From Atribacteria bacterium SCGC AAA255-N14 (GTDB lineage: Bacteria; Atribacterota; JS1; SB-45; 34-128), in NCBI GenBank assembly GCA_000405345.1, contig ASPC01000022.1:1-25455 (forward strand): a stretch of 25,455 nt of DNA, written 5' to 3'. Below are positions 6,480 to 14,339 of this stretch, piece after piece. Numbering within the stretch: the stretch's first letter is position 1; each line of letters starts with the position of its first letter. Below the pieces are notes generated by a model. It was not told where the DNA came from and did not search any database. It saw only the letters and a list, made by a program, of their open reading frames with translations. The position numbers and the translations under genes were made by a program.

Positions 6480-8468
6480 TTGTTTAATAAAATCGCTAAT
6501 ATAGTAAGAGGATTGGCTGTAGATATGGTAGAGAAGGCTAATTCTGGTCACCCGGGATTACCTTTGGGTTGTGCAGAAATTGGAGCAGTACTCTTTGGAA
6601 ATGTATTAAAATATGATCCTTCTGTCCCGGATTGGCCGGATCGAGACCGTTTTGTGCTATCTGCCGGGCATGGTTCAGCCTGGCTATATTCTCTGTTATA
6701 TCTTTCGGGATACGAGCTTTCACTTGAGGATTTAAAAGAATTCAGACAGCTTAATTCTAAAACTCCCGGTCATCCTGAATATGGAGAAACGCCCGGGGTG
6801 GAAGTTTCTACCGGACCATTAGGACAAGGTTTTGCCAATGCTGTGGGGATGGCTTTGGCGGAAAGAATGTTGGCAGCCAGGTTTAACACCGAAGGTTATA
6901 AGATGGTTGACCATTATACTTATACCCTTCTAGGTGATGGCTGTATGATGGAGGGGATTACTTCTGAAGCTGCATCACTAGCCGGACATTTAGGTTTGGG
7001 AAAATTAATCGCTATCTATGATGATAATGGTATCTCCCTTGCCGGAGAGACCAAAGTAAGTTTTACTGAATCGGTAGCCGATAGATTTAGGGCTTATCAT
7101 TGGAAAGTCATTGATCATATTAATGGACATAGTATCGAAGAATTTAAAGCAGCTATTATTAAAGCCAAAGAAACTGAAGATAAACCTATTCTGATTATAG
7201 CTAAAACCCATATTGGGTATGGTGCTCCCACCAAGCAGGATTCTTGTAACAGTCATGGCGCGCCTTTAGGCAAAGAAGAAGTCATAGGTTTAAAGAAAAA
7301 TTTAGGGCTACCTCTAGAGGAGAAATTTTACGTTTCTTCTGAGGTCAAAGAATTTTTTGAAGAAAGAAAAAAGCAACTGACCAAAAAAAGAGAAGAATGG
7401 GAAAGTAAGTTCAACCAATGGACTCAAAAATATCCCGAGCTCAAAGAAGAATGGGACAAAGCATTAAATTTAATTATTCCTCAAGATTTAGAACTGGAAA
7501 GTTTAGAAATAAAATCTCCGATAGCTACCCGAGTAGCATCATCGATAATCTTAAATAAACTTGCTGATGAAATTCCTTATCTTATCGGAGGTTCAGCTGA
7601 TTTATGCCCTTCTACCAAAACATATCTTAACAACTATGGAGAAGTTCAAAAAAACAGCTTTAAAGGCAGAAACCTTAAGTTTGGCGTTAGAGAACATGCT
7701 ATGGGAGCTATGGTTAATGGGATAGCAGCCCACAAAGGATTCAGAGCATATTGTTCCACTTTCTTTGTTTTTTCTGATTATATGCGTCCGGCTATCAGAA
7801 TGGCTGCCCTAATGGGACTCCCGGTAATCTATATTTTTACTCATGATTCTTTCATGGTGGGAGAAGATGGCCCTACGCATCAACCGGTGGAGCAGCTTGA
7901 ATCTTTAAGGATGATACCTAATTTAAAAGTCATCAGACCTGCGGACGAAGAAGAGACCAAATTAGCCTGGAAGGAAGTTTTAAAAAGAACGGAAAGTCCA
8001 ACTGCCCTGGTTTTATCCCGACAGAATTTACCTCATCTGGAAAAATACAGTGGTGTAAAAGAATTTCCCCAGGGCGGTTATATAATCTCCCATAAAGAAA
8101 AAGAAGCACCCCAGGTAGTATTAATGGCCAGCGGAAGTGAAGTTTCCATAGCCGTAAAGGTAAATCTTATCTTAAAGGTGAACGATATTACCAGCCGTGT
8201 AGTATCTATTCCGGACAGGGAAGAATTTTTAAGACAGGAGAAAAAATATATTGAAGAAACCCTGGGACCCAAAGACGCACTTCGGGTTGTCATTGAAGCC
8301 AATACCGGCCAGGGCTGGTATCAGTTATTAAACGACTCTTATTATACCGTATTTATGAAGTCTTTTGGCAAAAGTGCACCGGGTCAGCAATTAGCTGAAT
8401 ATTTTGGTTTTAATCCTGAGAAAATTGCCCAAAAAATCATTCAACTTTGTCAGGAGACTGTCCTTTGA
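6480..8468 (+). CDS. tkt: Transketolase, full length
   Basis: This TPP- and Mg-dependent enzyme moves two-carbon units between sugar phosphates in the pentose phosphate pathway. At 662 residues it is a complete one-chain transketolase, not the split form common in archaea and some Firmicutes. His24 (SGHPG), His64 (AGHGS) and His98 (GHPE) are in place, and the TPP motif starts at GDG 152-154 (LGDGCMMEG). The pyrimidine domain has FGVREHAMG and the TFFVFSDYMRPAIR helix, and a normal C-terminal domain follows. I use the TTG at 6480, nine bases after AGGAGGA, since the frame upstream does not extend usefully. Its stop overlaps the start of the activase gene. It lies 170 bases after the thiamine genes, whose product it needs. 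Confidence 0.96.
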   Translation: MFNKIANIVRGLAVDMVEKANSGHPGLPLGCAEIGAVLFGNVLKYDPSVPDWPDRDRFVLSAGHGSAWLYSLLYLSGYELSLEDLKEFRQLNSKTPGHPEYGETPGVEVSTGPLGQGFANAVGMALAERMLAARFNTEGYKMVDHYTYTLLGDGCMMEGITSEAASLAGHLGLGKLIAIYDDNGISLAGETKVSFTESVADRFRAYHWKVIDHINGHSIEEFKAAIIKAKETEDKPILIIAKTHIGYGAPTKQDSCNSHGAPLGKEEVIGLKKNLGLPLEEKFYVSSEVKEFFEERKKQLTKKREEWESKFNQWTQKYPELKEEWDKALNLIIPQDLELESLEIKSPIATRVASSIILNKLADEIPYLIGGSADLCPSTKTYLNNYGEVQKNSFKGRNLKFGVREHAMGAMVNGIAAHKGFRAYCSTFFVFSDYMRPAIRMAALMGLPVIYIFTHDSFMVGEDGPTHQPVEQLESLRMIPNLKVIRPADEEETKLAWKEVLKRTESPTALVLSRQNLPHLEKYSGVKEFPQGGYIISHKEKEAPQVVLMASGSEVSIAVKVNLILKVNDITSRVVSIPDREEFLRQEKKYIEETLGPKDALRVVIEANTGQGWYQLLNDSYYTVFMKSFGKSAPGQQLAEYFGFNPEKIAQKIIQLCQETVL

Positions 8469-9388
8469 CAAATTCTGTTCCTGTGAATACAGGAGTCATT
8501 TTTAATATTCAAAGATATTCGATTCATGATGGACCGGGAATTCGAACCACAGTCTTTCTAAAAGGATGTCCGCTTAATTGTTGGTGGTGTCAAAATCCGG
8601 AAAGCCAATTAAGCGGGCAGGAAATGATATTTTGGGAAGATAGATGTATTAGCTGTGGAGCATGTTCTACTATCTGTCCTTCTGGCGCTATTCAGATGAA
8701 AGATGGTATTCCGGTTACTGAAAAAGAGAAATGTATTCTTTGCGGAAAGTGTATAGAAAAATGCCCGACTTTAGCCCGGGAAATGATAGGGGAAAAACTA
8801 ACCACTGAAGAAGTTATAAAAGAAATAGAGAAAGATTTGATATTTTATGAAGAATCCAGCGGGGGAGTGACCTTCTCCGGTGGAGAACCCTTGGGGCAAT
8901 CTGAATTTTTAGAGGCTCTCCTTATTTGCTGCCAAAAAAAGAAAATCCATACCGCAGTCGATACTTCCGGATACATTTCCTGGGAAATTTTAAGTAAAAT
9001 AAGTTCTAAAGTAGATTTATTTTTATATGACCTTAAGATAATGGATAGCGAAAGGCATAAAAAATATACCGGGATATCTAATGAGATCATTTTAGAAAAT
9101 TTAAAGAAACTCTCTTCAGTGCACCATAATATCTTTGTTCGTTTTCCGCTTATCCCCGGTATAAATGATGATTATCAAAACATCAAGGAAACGGGAGAAT
9201 TTTTATCTTCCTTAAAGATTTCTCAGGTGAATATTCTTCCTTACCACTATATCGGCATAGATAAATATAGAAGATTGGGAAGGACTTATCATTTAGCAGC
9301 CACACAAAAACCTCCTTCGGAAGAAAAATTATCCGAGGTATCTGCGATTTTAAGTAAGTTTAATCTGAACGTAAAATTAAGAGGTTAA
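8465..9388 (+). CDS. Glycyl radical enzyme activase (PFL-activating family)
   Basis: This radical SAM enzyme installs the glycyl radical in a pyruvate formate-lyase-type enzyme under anaerobic conditions. The SAM cluster motif is C-x3-C-x2-C (Cys35, Cys39, Cys42; GCPLNCWWC). An inserted ferredoxin-like domain has two further cysteine sets (CISCGACSTIC and CILCGKCIEKC), as in glycerol dehydratase and hydroxyphenylacetate decarboxylase activases rather than PflA itself. FSGGEPL follows. I choose TTG 8465, eight bases after CAGGAG and overlapping the transketolase stop as TTGA; an in-frame TTG lies at 8447. The last residues (LNVKLRG) are encoded a second time at 19623-19664, directly before a fragment of a glycyl radical enzyme, so the natural partner once followed this gene. 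Confidence 0.93.
   Translation: MTNSVPVNTGVIFNIQRYSIHDGPGIRTTVFLKGCPLNCWWCQNPESQLSGQEMIFWEDRCISCGACSTICPSGAIQMKDGIPVTEKEKCILCGKCIEKCPTLAREMIGEKLTTEEVIKEIEKDLIFYEESSGGVTFSGGEPLGQSEFLEALLICCQKKKIHTAVDTSGYISWEILSKISSKVDLFLYDLKIMDSERHKKYTGISNEIILENLKKLSSVHHNIFVRFPLIPGINDDYQNIKETGEFLSSLKISQVNILPYHYIGIDKYRRLGRTYHLAATQKPPSEEKLSEVSAILSKFNLNVKLRG
9346..9387. repeat. 42-base repeat at the activase 3' end, copy 1
   Basis: These 42 bases match the reverse complement of 19623-19664 with one mismatch. The mismatch is synonymous: AAA here and AAG there, both Lys in LNVKLRG. The stop codon also changes from TAA to TAG just outside the repeat. As presented the copies are inverted; after undoing the fold-back at 15233 they are direct repeats flanking the defence-type segment. 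Confidence 0.9.
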
Positions 9389-9428
9389 TACCCCCAGGCA
9401 ACTCTTGCTTTCCCTGAACTATATTGTT

Positions 9429-9482
9429 ACACTCTGGAAGATACAAAATTTAAATGTACCTGCTTCGTTACAATAACGAAAA
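9429..9482. repeat. Palindrome-bearing repeat R2, copy 1
   Basis: About 55 bases here resemble the reverse complement of 19158-19213 at roughly 80%, with short gaps. Both contain an ACTCYGGAA block, ATACAAAA and the identical palindrome TTCGTTACAATAACGAA (9464-9480). It lies 42 bases after the first activase-end repeat. Confidence 0.7.
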
Positions 9483-9519
9483 GCTTGACAAAATAGCCAT
9501 AATTCGTTACAATAACGAA
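9464..9519 (+). promoter_or_regulatory. Promoter overlapped by paired 17-base palindromic operators
   Basis: TTCGTTACAATAACGAA occurs twice, at 9464-9480 and 9503-9519, centres 39 bases apart. A perfect TTGACA (9485-9490), a 17-base spacer and TACAAT (9508-9513) form a strong promoter whose -10 box lies inside the second palindrome. A bound dimer would block RNA polymerase directly. This is the classic layout of an autorepressed toxin-antitoxin operon, and a TA-like pair follows. Confidence 0.75.
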
Positions 9520-9536
9520 AGATGAAAGGATGAAAA

Positions 9537-9812
9537 ATGGGTGATTTTCAGAAACATTTTGAATTAACAAAAGAGAAATTTAAAGCAACAATAACTGCCT
9601 ATCACAACAAGCAGAGCAGACATAAATAATCAAATGAAAATTTTCCTAGTGAAATAAACAAAGCAATGCGTAAGATATGGTTTGCTTATGGGGATTTGGG
9701 TTACGACGGAATCAATGGCGAAAGAGCCAAGGCGGTAACAGATAATCTAAAAATAATAATTGAGTTTTTTGAAAAAAGATTTGGAGAGAAAATTAATGAA
9801 GAGAATGCTTAA
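9537..9812 (+). pseudogene. Small partner gene of the nucleotidyltransferase, interrupted
   Basis: From ATG 9537 a frame of 92 codons runs to TAA 9810-9812, interrupted by an in-frame TAA at 9627-9629 after 30 residues. The first piece begins MGDFQKHFELTKEKFKAT; the second, after the stop, carries AMRKIWFAYGDLGYDG and a helical C-terminus ending FFEKRFGEKINEENA. Both look like real protein. The second part overlaps the start of the nucleotidyltransferase gene by 17 bases, the usual arrangement for a HEPN or HEPN-like toxin with its MNT partner. No R-x4-6-H motif of HEPN RNases is visible, and the centre may have been deleted. The HEPN link is inference from context, and I regard the gene as dead. 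Confidence 0.6.
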
Positions 9813-10374
9813 AAAGATAGCAAAAGAGCTTTCCAAAATTGAAGATGTAAAAGCTATTATCCTTTATGGTAGTCTTGCCAGAGGAGAATTTACTTCGAGG
9901 TCAGACGTTGACTTGCTAATACTTACAACCGAGCATAAGACCCAGAAAGAGATACACGATAAAGTAATAGAGCTTGAATCCAAAATAGGCAGAAATATCC
10001 AGCCAACCATAAGAACTATAGCTGAATTACAGAAAACAGATACTGGTTTACTGCAGAACATCTTTCAGGAAGGAAAGATTCTCTATTTGAGAGAGCCATC
10101 CGATATACCATCCGCTATATTACTGCAACAAAAACCTTATCTGATTTATTCTTTCCAGATAAGCAGCTTACTTCAAAAAGAAAAGGTAAGATTTAACAGG
10201 CAACTTTACGAACAGACAAGAGAAGGATACAAGTATAAAGGTTTATTGCAGGAGATAGGCGGCCAGAAACTTTCCGCAGGTTGTGTAATGATGCCTTATG
10301 AACAAAAGGATAAGATTGAGAAATTTTTTAAGAAATTTAAAGTGAAATTTGAACAGTTGAAGGTGTGGAAATAG
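9796..10374 (+). CDS. Minimal nucleotidyltransferase (MNT-type) domain protein
   Basis: The protein belongs to the DNA polymerase beta-like nucleotidyltransferase superfamily. Its core motif is YGSLARGEFTSRSDVDLLIL, the G-S...D-x-D pattern that binds NTP and metal. Related proteins act as antitoxins that AMPylate HEPN toxins or as small stand-alone transferases. The C-terminal half is helical and not recognised. I choose ATG 9796, within the overlap with the preceding gene; an in-frame TTG lies at 9760. After about residue 180 another frame stays open for 31 codons to 10440 and reads like protein (VEGVEIVYSVLSLRAW), so a frameshift near 10350 may have shortened the gene. It sits behind the palindromic promoter and is likely co-transcribed with the broken partner. 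Confidence 0.8.
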   Translation: MKRMLKKIAKELSKIEDVKAIILYGSLARGEFTSRSDVDLLILTTEHKTQKEIHDKVIELESKIGRNIQPTIRTIAELQKTDTGLLQNIFQEGKILYLREPSDIPSAILLQQKPYLIYSFQISSLLQKEKVRFNRQLYEQTREGYKYKGLLQEIGGQKLSAGCVMMPYEQKDKIEKFFKKFKVKFEQLKVWK

Positions 10375-10406
10375 TATACAGCGTATTAAGCTTGAGGGCC
10401 TGGAAG

Positions 10407-10476
10407 GTGTTACAAGAGGCAGGAGTAATATTTAGAAAATATTAACACTATCTATTTACTTTTTTAGAGATAGATA
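10407..10476 (+). other. Two hairpins before the GHKL ATPase gene
   Basis: TAATATT (10426-10432) pairs with AATATTA (10438-10444), and GTGTTA (10407-10412) can extend or compete by pairing with TAACAC (10443-10448). TATCTAT (10449-10455) pairs with ATAGATA (10470-10476), ending five bases before the AGGAGG ribosome site at 10481. They may insulate or regulate the cassette; AT-only pairing makes them weak. Confidence 0.4.
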
Positions 10477-10493
10477 TAAAAGGAGGCTAAAAA

Positions 10494-12152
10494 ATGGGCA
10501 TTAAAATGACAAAACATGACATTGGTGCTGAAATTATTTCCATTTTGACGAAAGGGATGTATTTTGATCCTCGTGATGCACTACGAGAATATGTTCAAAA
10601 TGCAATAGATGCTAATGCGCAGAATATAGAAATAAAGATTCGTGGAAATTCAATTGTAGTTGAAGACGATGGTTGCGGTATGGATGAAGAAACAATGAGA
10701 AAAGCAGTCAGAATAGGTATTTCTGATAAAAATCCTAATGTAGATGTAGGTTTTAGAGGTATTGGGATATATAGTTCTTTCCATCTCTGTGATAATTTAT
10801 GCATTTATTCAAGATCAAAAACTGATAATACACCATATCTTTTGAGTTTCGATTTTAAGAAAATGCGGGAAATTTTGCATCAACAACAAATAGCACGTTT
10901 GAAAGGTGATTTGACAGGTGACCAATTGATAGACTTGCAATCACTTATAGAAAAACATATAGAGTTTAAAATTCTTGATACAAACAAATTTCCTAAAGTA
11001 GGAACAAGAGTTGAAATGATAAATTTAGACCCTAATTTTTTTAAGTCGCTTACTAAGTTTGATGAAGTTGCAGAATATTTGCGACAAGTTGTACCACTTC
11101 ACTTTCATCCAGAAAAATTCAAATGGTCTAAAAAAATAGAGAATAAAATATCTGAAATCTGTAGAGAATATAAAGAAGAAGTTAAATTAGTTAATTTAAC
11201 TCTACAAGTTAATACACAGATTGAGAAGCTTTATAGACCGTATACTGATGAGTGTTTTATTGGAGAACCGATAGAACCTCATTTTGAAGAAGTGAAAACC
11301 GATGGATATTTCTTCGGTGTGGCTTGGGGATGTTTAAACCCAGTTCGGAAAAAGATAAGTGATAGAGAACTAAGAGGATTCTTGATCAAGAAGCAAGGGT
11401 TTGCCATAGGCAAAAGAATTAATATTGCTAAGTATTTTAGGAGGACAACATATTTTGACCGATATATCGGCGAGATTATGGTAGTGCATCATGAGCTCTT
11501 GCCAAATGCGGCCCGTACAGATTTTGAAATTTCATCTTTAAGAGTCTTATTTTACGAATCATTAAGCGGTATAGCAACAAAATATAATGATATAGCTGAT
11601 AAATATCAAGAATATACAAAAGGTGATGAACAATTAGATGAATCGATAAATAAGCTTAAGGAAATTGAGGCAAATATTTCCTTTTACGCTGAAAACACTG
11701 AGCAGTTAGTAAATATTATAATGGATGTTCGAAAGATTCATGACCTAATAAAAGGACGGTTAGGAAGAAAAGTACTAAGGGAAGAAAGAACAGCGGAAGC
11801 CAGAGATGTGGTGAATTCTGCCAGAGCTCTTGAAAGAGAAATTCAAAGATTTATTAACCAAGCCAGAGAAGATGGTAAAGTTAAACGTAAAGGCAAGACA
11901 CCAGAAGTTAAATCAATTGAGCGAATTAAAAAATTACCGGAAGTAAAAGGTAAAGAATTATTCGAGAACCCCCCAGAGAATCTAGTGGAGATTTTCGATA
12001 TTTTAGATATCTCTGTTTCCAAACAAGTTAAAGCAATATTAGAACTTATTGATGAAAAGTTTATACAAGCCTTAGCTAGTAATAAAGCAGAGTATCTTTC
12101 AATTTTAAAAAATCTTAAAGACGAAATAGAAGATGTCCTAACTGAGGAATAA
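10494..12152 (+). CDS. GHKL (Hsp90/MutL-like) ATPase with C-terminal coiled coil
   Basis: This is a 552-residue cytoplasmic ATPase of the Bergerat fold. The N-box is REYVQNAIDAN with Glu32, Asn36 and Asp39; DDGCGM at 58-63 is the G1 box; GFRGIGIY at 86-93 gives the G2 GxxGxG lid. The transducer-like middle region runs to about 360. From about 370 to the end the protein is rich in charged helices, including a basic stretch near 460 (KVKRKGKTPEV) that could contact nucleic acid. It resembles the stand-alone Hsp90-like ATPases scattered in defence islands rather than HtpG or MutL. AGGAGG lies eight bases before the ATG. The next gene starts two bases after its stop, so they are co-translated. 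Nothing in it indicates a nuclease. Confidence 0.88.
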   Translation: MGIKMTKHDIGAEIISILTKGMYFDPRDALREYVQNAIDANAQNIEIKIRGNSIVVEDDGCGMDEETMRKAVRIGISDKNPNVDVGFRGIGIYSSFHLCDNLCIYSRSKTDNTPYLLSFDFKKMREILHQQQIARLKGDLTGDQLIDLQSLIEKHIEFKILDTNKFPKVGTRVEMINLDPNFFKSLTKFDEVAEYLRQVVPLHFHPEKFKWSKKIENKISEICREYKEEVKLVNLTLQVNTQIEKLYRPYTDECFIGEPIEPHFEEVKTDGYFFGVAWGCLNPVRKKISDRELRGFLIKKQGFAIGKRINIAKYFRRTTYFDRYIGEIMVVHHELLPNAARTDFEISSLRVLFYESLSGIATKYNDIADKYQEYTKGDEQLDESINKLKEIEANISFYAENTEQLVNIIMDVRKIHDLIKGRLGRKVLREERTAEARDVVNSARALEREIQRFINQAREDGKVKRKGKTPEVKSIERIKKLPEVKGKELFENPPENLVEIFDILDISVSKQVKAILELIDEKFIQALASNKAEYLSILKNLKDEIEDVLTEE

Positions 12153-12154
12153 TT

Positions 12155-13159
12155 ATGGGAGAATTCAAAAACACTATTCAAAAAGAAATAATAAGGACTC
12201 AATGGTGCAAGTCGTTAATAAAATTTGTGCACGAAAAATTAAGGTATAAATTGATCTATCTTGGTTTGCCAGGACCACAGGCATTAGACTTATTAGAATG
12301 GATTGACTACATAGACCAAGTTATTGCTTTTCAGTGTAGAGAATATCCAAAGCCATCCTCAATAAGTCAATCTCGTAATAAAGTATTAGAGTTAGAAAAT
12401 AAGCTGAGAGACTTTGAACGTCAAGGTAAATTGACCACTTTCAGTTTATATGATGGCTACATAGAAGAAGTGGCTTTAAGGGGTCGAGATATCAATGGAA
12501 ATCACCTTAGCCAAAATAATGTGGTAACGATTTATAATTTAGATTTTTGTAATGGGATTACATTTCCATTAGAAGTTAAAGATGATAAAGGAAATATCCA
12601 AAAATATTATAAATTTGATGCAATAAGGAGGTTGTTAGAAATTCAACGAGATATTTCCTCTCAGACTATATGTAAAAAATTTATTATGTTTCTGACGGTT
12701 CACTCGTCTTTCTGGGAAGAAGAAGCAGAACATTTTATAAGTCAGGCCGAATCAGAGCCTTTAAAGGAATATTTCCTGAAAATTAATTCTTTGTATGGAG
12801 CCTCGAAACGGATAAGATTGCTTAAGGCTTATATATTCGATACGGTAAAAAAATACTTTTGTAACTATGACTTTACACCGGAGTTTTTACCTATCATAAA
12901 TTATGAAGGGGCTGGGTTAAATAGAAGAAACTGGTTACTTCTTTTTACAATTGTTGGTGCAGAAAATAAAGGTATCTCTGGAGCACCATGTTTCCAGAAC
13001 TCAGGGACTTTCCTAAATCAGAAATTTTTAACGGTGTGTAACAGAACGATTACAATTTCCTTAGATCAAGTAGGCATTACTGAAGTAAATAGTTTCCAAA
13101 ACTCAGTAGAGGCTTTTAAAAATTCGGAATGCTATAAGCAGTTATGGGCGGAAGGATAA
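12155..13159 (+). CDS. Unrecognised Rossmann-like protein, cassette gene 2
   Basis: I do not recognise this 334-residue protein with certainty. Its N-terminal half has a strand-loop pattern, LIYLGLPGPQALDLLEW at 33-49 followed by VIAFQCRE at 56-63, that looks like the glycine loop and second strand of a Rossmann methyltransferase. YNLDFCN at 127-133 stands where a motif IV would be expected. The C-terminal half has helices and several scattered cysteines. Proteins of this size are known next to radical SAM genes (the TcmP 'three-Cys-motif partner' group), and the layout here is similar, but the sequence is not an obvious match. It lies between the GHKL ATPase (two-base gap) and the radical SAM gene (one-base gap), implying a fixed stoichiometry. 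The methyltransferase reading is a guess. Confidence 0.75.
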   Translation: MGEFKNTIQKEIIRTQWCKSLIKFVHEKLRYKLIYLGLPGPQALDLLEWIDYIDQVIAFQCREYPKPSSISQSRNKVLELENKLRDFERQGKLTTFSLYDGYIEEVALRGRDINGNHLSQNNVVTIYNLDFCNGITFPLEVKDDKGNIQKYYKFDAIRRLLEIQRDISSQTICKKFIMFLTVHSSFWEEEAEHFISQAESEPLKEYFLKINSLYGASKRIRLLKAYIFDTVKKYFCNYDFTPEFLPIINYEGAGLNRRNWLLLFTIVGAENKGISGAPCFQNSGTFLNQKFLTVCNRTITISLDQVGITEVNSFQNSVEAFKNSECYKQLWAEG

Positions 13160-13160
13160 A

Positions 13161-14294
13161 ATGAAAGTATTATTAGTAGAACCTAATTTTCCGATACCCT
13201 CTAAAAGTAAAAACCATAGAGACTTTTTGCCAATAGGGTTACTGAAACTTGCGAGTTACCATAGAAAAAGAGGCGATGAAATTGAGTTGGTTAGAGGAAA
13301 TCAGTATTTTCCAGATTTTTATCCTAACCAAATCAAGATAACCTCTCTTTTTACCTATTGGGCTGATTATGTTTGGGAGAGTGTAAGATTCTATAAAGAA
13401 AGTTATCCTAAAGCCAAGGTTATAATTGGTGGTATATATGCTTCTTTAATGCCTAAACATTGTAAAAAATCTGGATGTGATGAGGTCTTTATAGGCGTTG
13501 ATAAAGAAGCTGAGAAGTGTAAGCCTGCATATGATTTAGTGGATGTGGACTATCAAATAGTTCACACTTCTAGAGGTTGTGTAAGAAGATGCAAGTTCTG
13601 CGGCACTTGGAAAATTGAACCTGAATTTACTTACAAGGAAAGCATAAAGGAAGAGATTTGCAGTAATAGAATAATATTTTACGATAATAACCTATTAGCT
13701 AATCCATTTATTAAAGATATTCTGAAAGAGTTGATGAATGCCAAGCATAACAACAGAGTTGTTTATTCGGAAAGCCAATGTGGGATAGATGGAAGGCTGC
13801 TTACGCCAGAACTTGCAAAATTGTTAAAAAAAGCCAGATTTCACAATCCAAGAATTGCTTGGGACCATGGGTATAATCAGTGCAAGATAATTAAGAAGCA
13901 AATTGATATGCTTGTTGATGCTGGTTATCCTGCCAAAGATATTTATGTTTTTATGATTTACAACTACGAACCTGATTATTATGAAATGTTGAAGAAACTT
14001 AAGCAATGTAAAAGATGGAATGTTCAAATTGCCGACTGTAGATATCGTCCTCTAAATCAAACCTTTGATAATTATAATCCCAGGGGAAGGCAGACAAATA
14101 AAGATTATTATATTCATACTAGATGGACAGATAGACAGATAAAATTATTTAGGAGGAAAGTAAGGCAACAAAATATTATGATAAGGCACGGTTTTGATTT
14201 CTATAGCAAGGAGTTAGAGAGATTGGGAGCAAAAAAGGAAAAAGAAAATCTTCTAATTAAAGTTGTTGGTAATCGTATTGCGAATTATGTGTAA
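13161..14294 (+). CDS. Radical SAM protein with B12-binding-like N-terminus
   Basis: A 377-residue protein has an N-terminal domain (1-125) with the layout of cobalamin-binding radical SAM enzymes: MKVLLVEPNF, then LPIGLLKLASYHRKRG, then KVIIGGIYASLMP. No DxHxxG motif is present, so B12 may bind base-off without a His ligand or not at all. The SAM cluster motif is C-x3-C-x2-C at Cys140, Cys144 and Cys147 (SRGCVRRCKFCG). The remaining TIM-barrel strands continue to about 330. The rest is a basic tail with many Arg and Lys, suggesting a nucleic acid or anionic target. It starts one base after the preceding stop. It is unlike housekeeping MiaB, RimO or HemN, and lacks a TRAM or SPASM domain. Substrate unknown. 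Confidence 0.85.
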   Translation: MKVLLVEPNFPIPSKSKNHRDFLPIGLLKLASYHRKRGDEIELVRGNQYFPDFYPNQIKITSLFTYWADYVWESVRFYKESYPKAKVIIGGIYASLMPKHCKKSGCDEVFIGVDKEAEKCKPAYDLVDVDYQIVHTSRGCVRRCKFCGTWKIEPEFTYKESIKEEICSNRIIFYDNNLLANPFIKDILKELMNAKHNNRVVYSESQCGIDGRLLTPELAKLLKKARFHNPRIAWDHGYNQCKIIKKQIDMLVDAGYPAKDIYVFMIYNYEPDYYEMLKKLKQCKRWNVQIADCRYRPLNQTFDNYNPRGRQTNKDYYIHTRWTDRQIKLFRRKVRQQNIMIRHGFDFYSKELERLGAKKEKENLLIKVVGNRIANYV

Positions 14295-14339
14295 ATCAGT
14301 ATAGAAAACTTACTAAATTTTGAGGAGATTGGTTAAGAT

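Noticed and set aside
8447..8464. TTG 8447 as start of the activase
   Set aside because: CAGGAG at 8451-8456 would lie inside the gene, whereas it is correctly placed for TTG 8465, which overlaps the transketolase stop.
12155..13159. Calling the 334-residue protein a TcmP methyltransferase
   Set aside because: Only the gene layout and a loose strand-loop pattern agree; the typical motifs of that family are not visible, so I left it unnamed.
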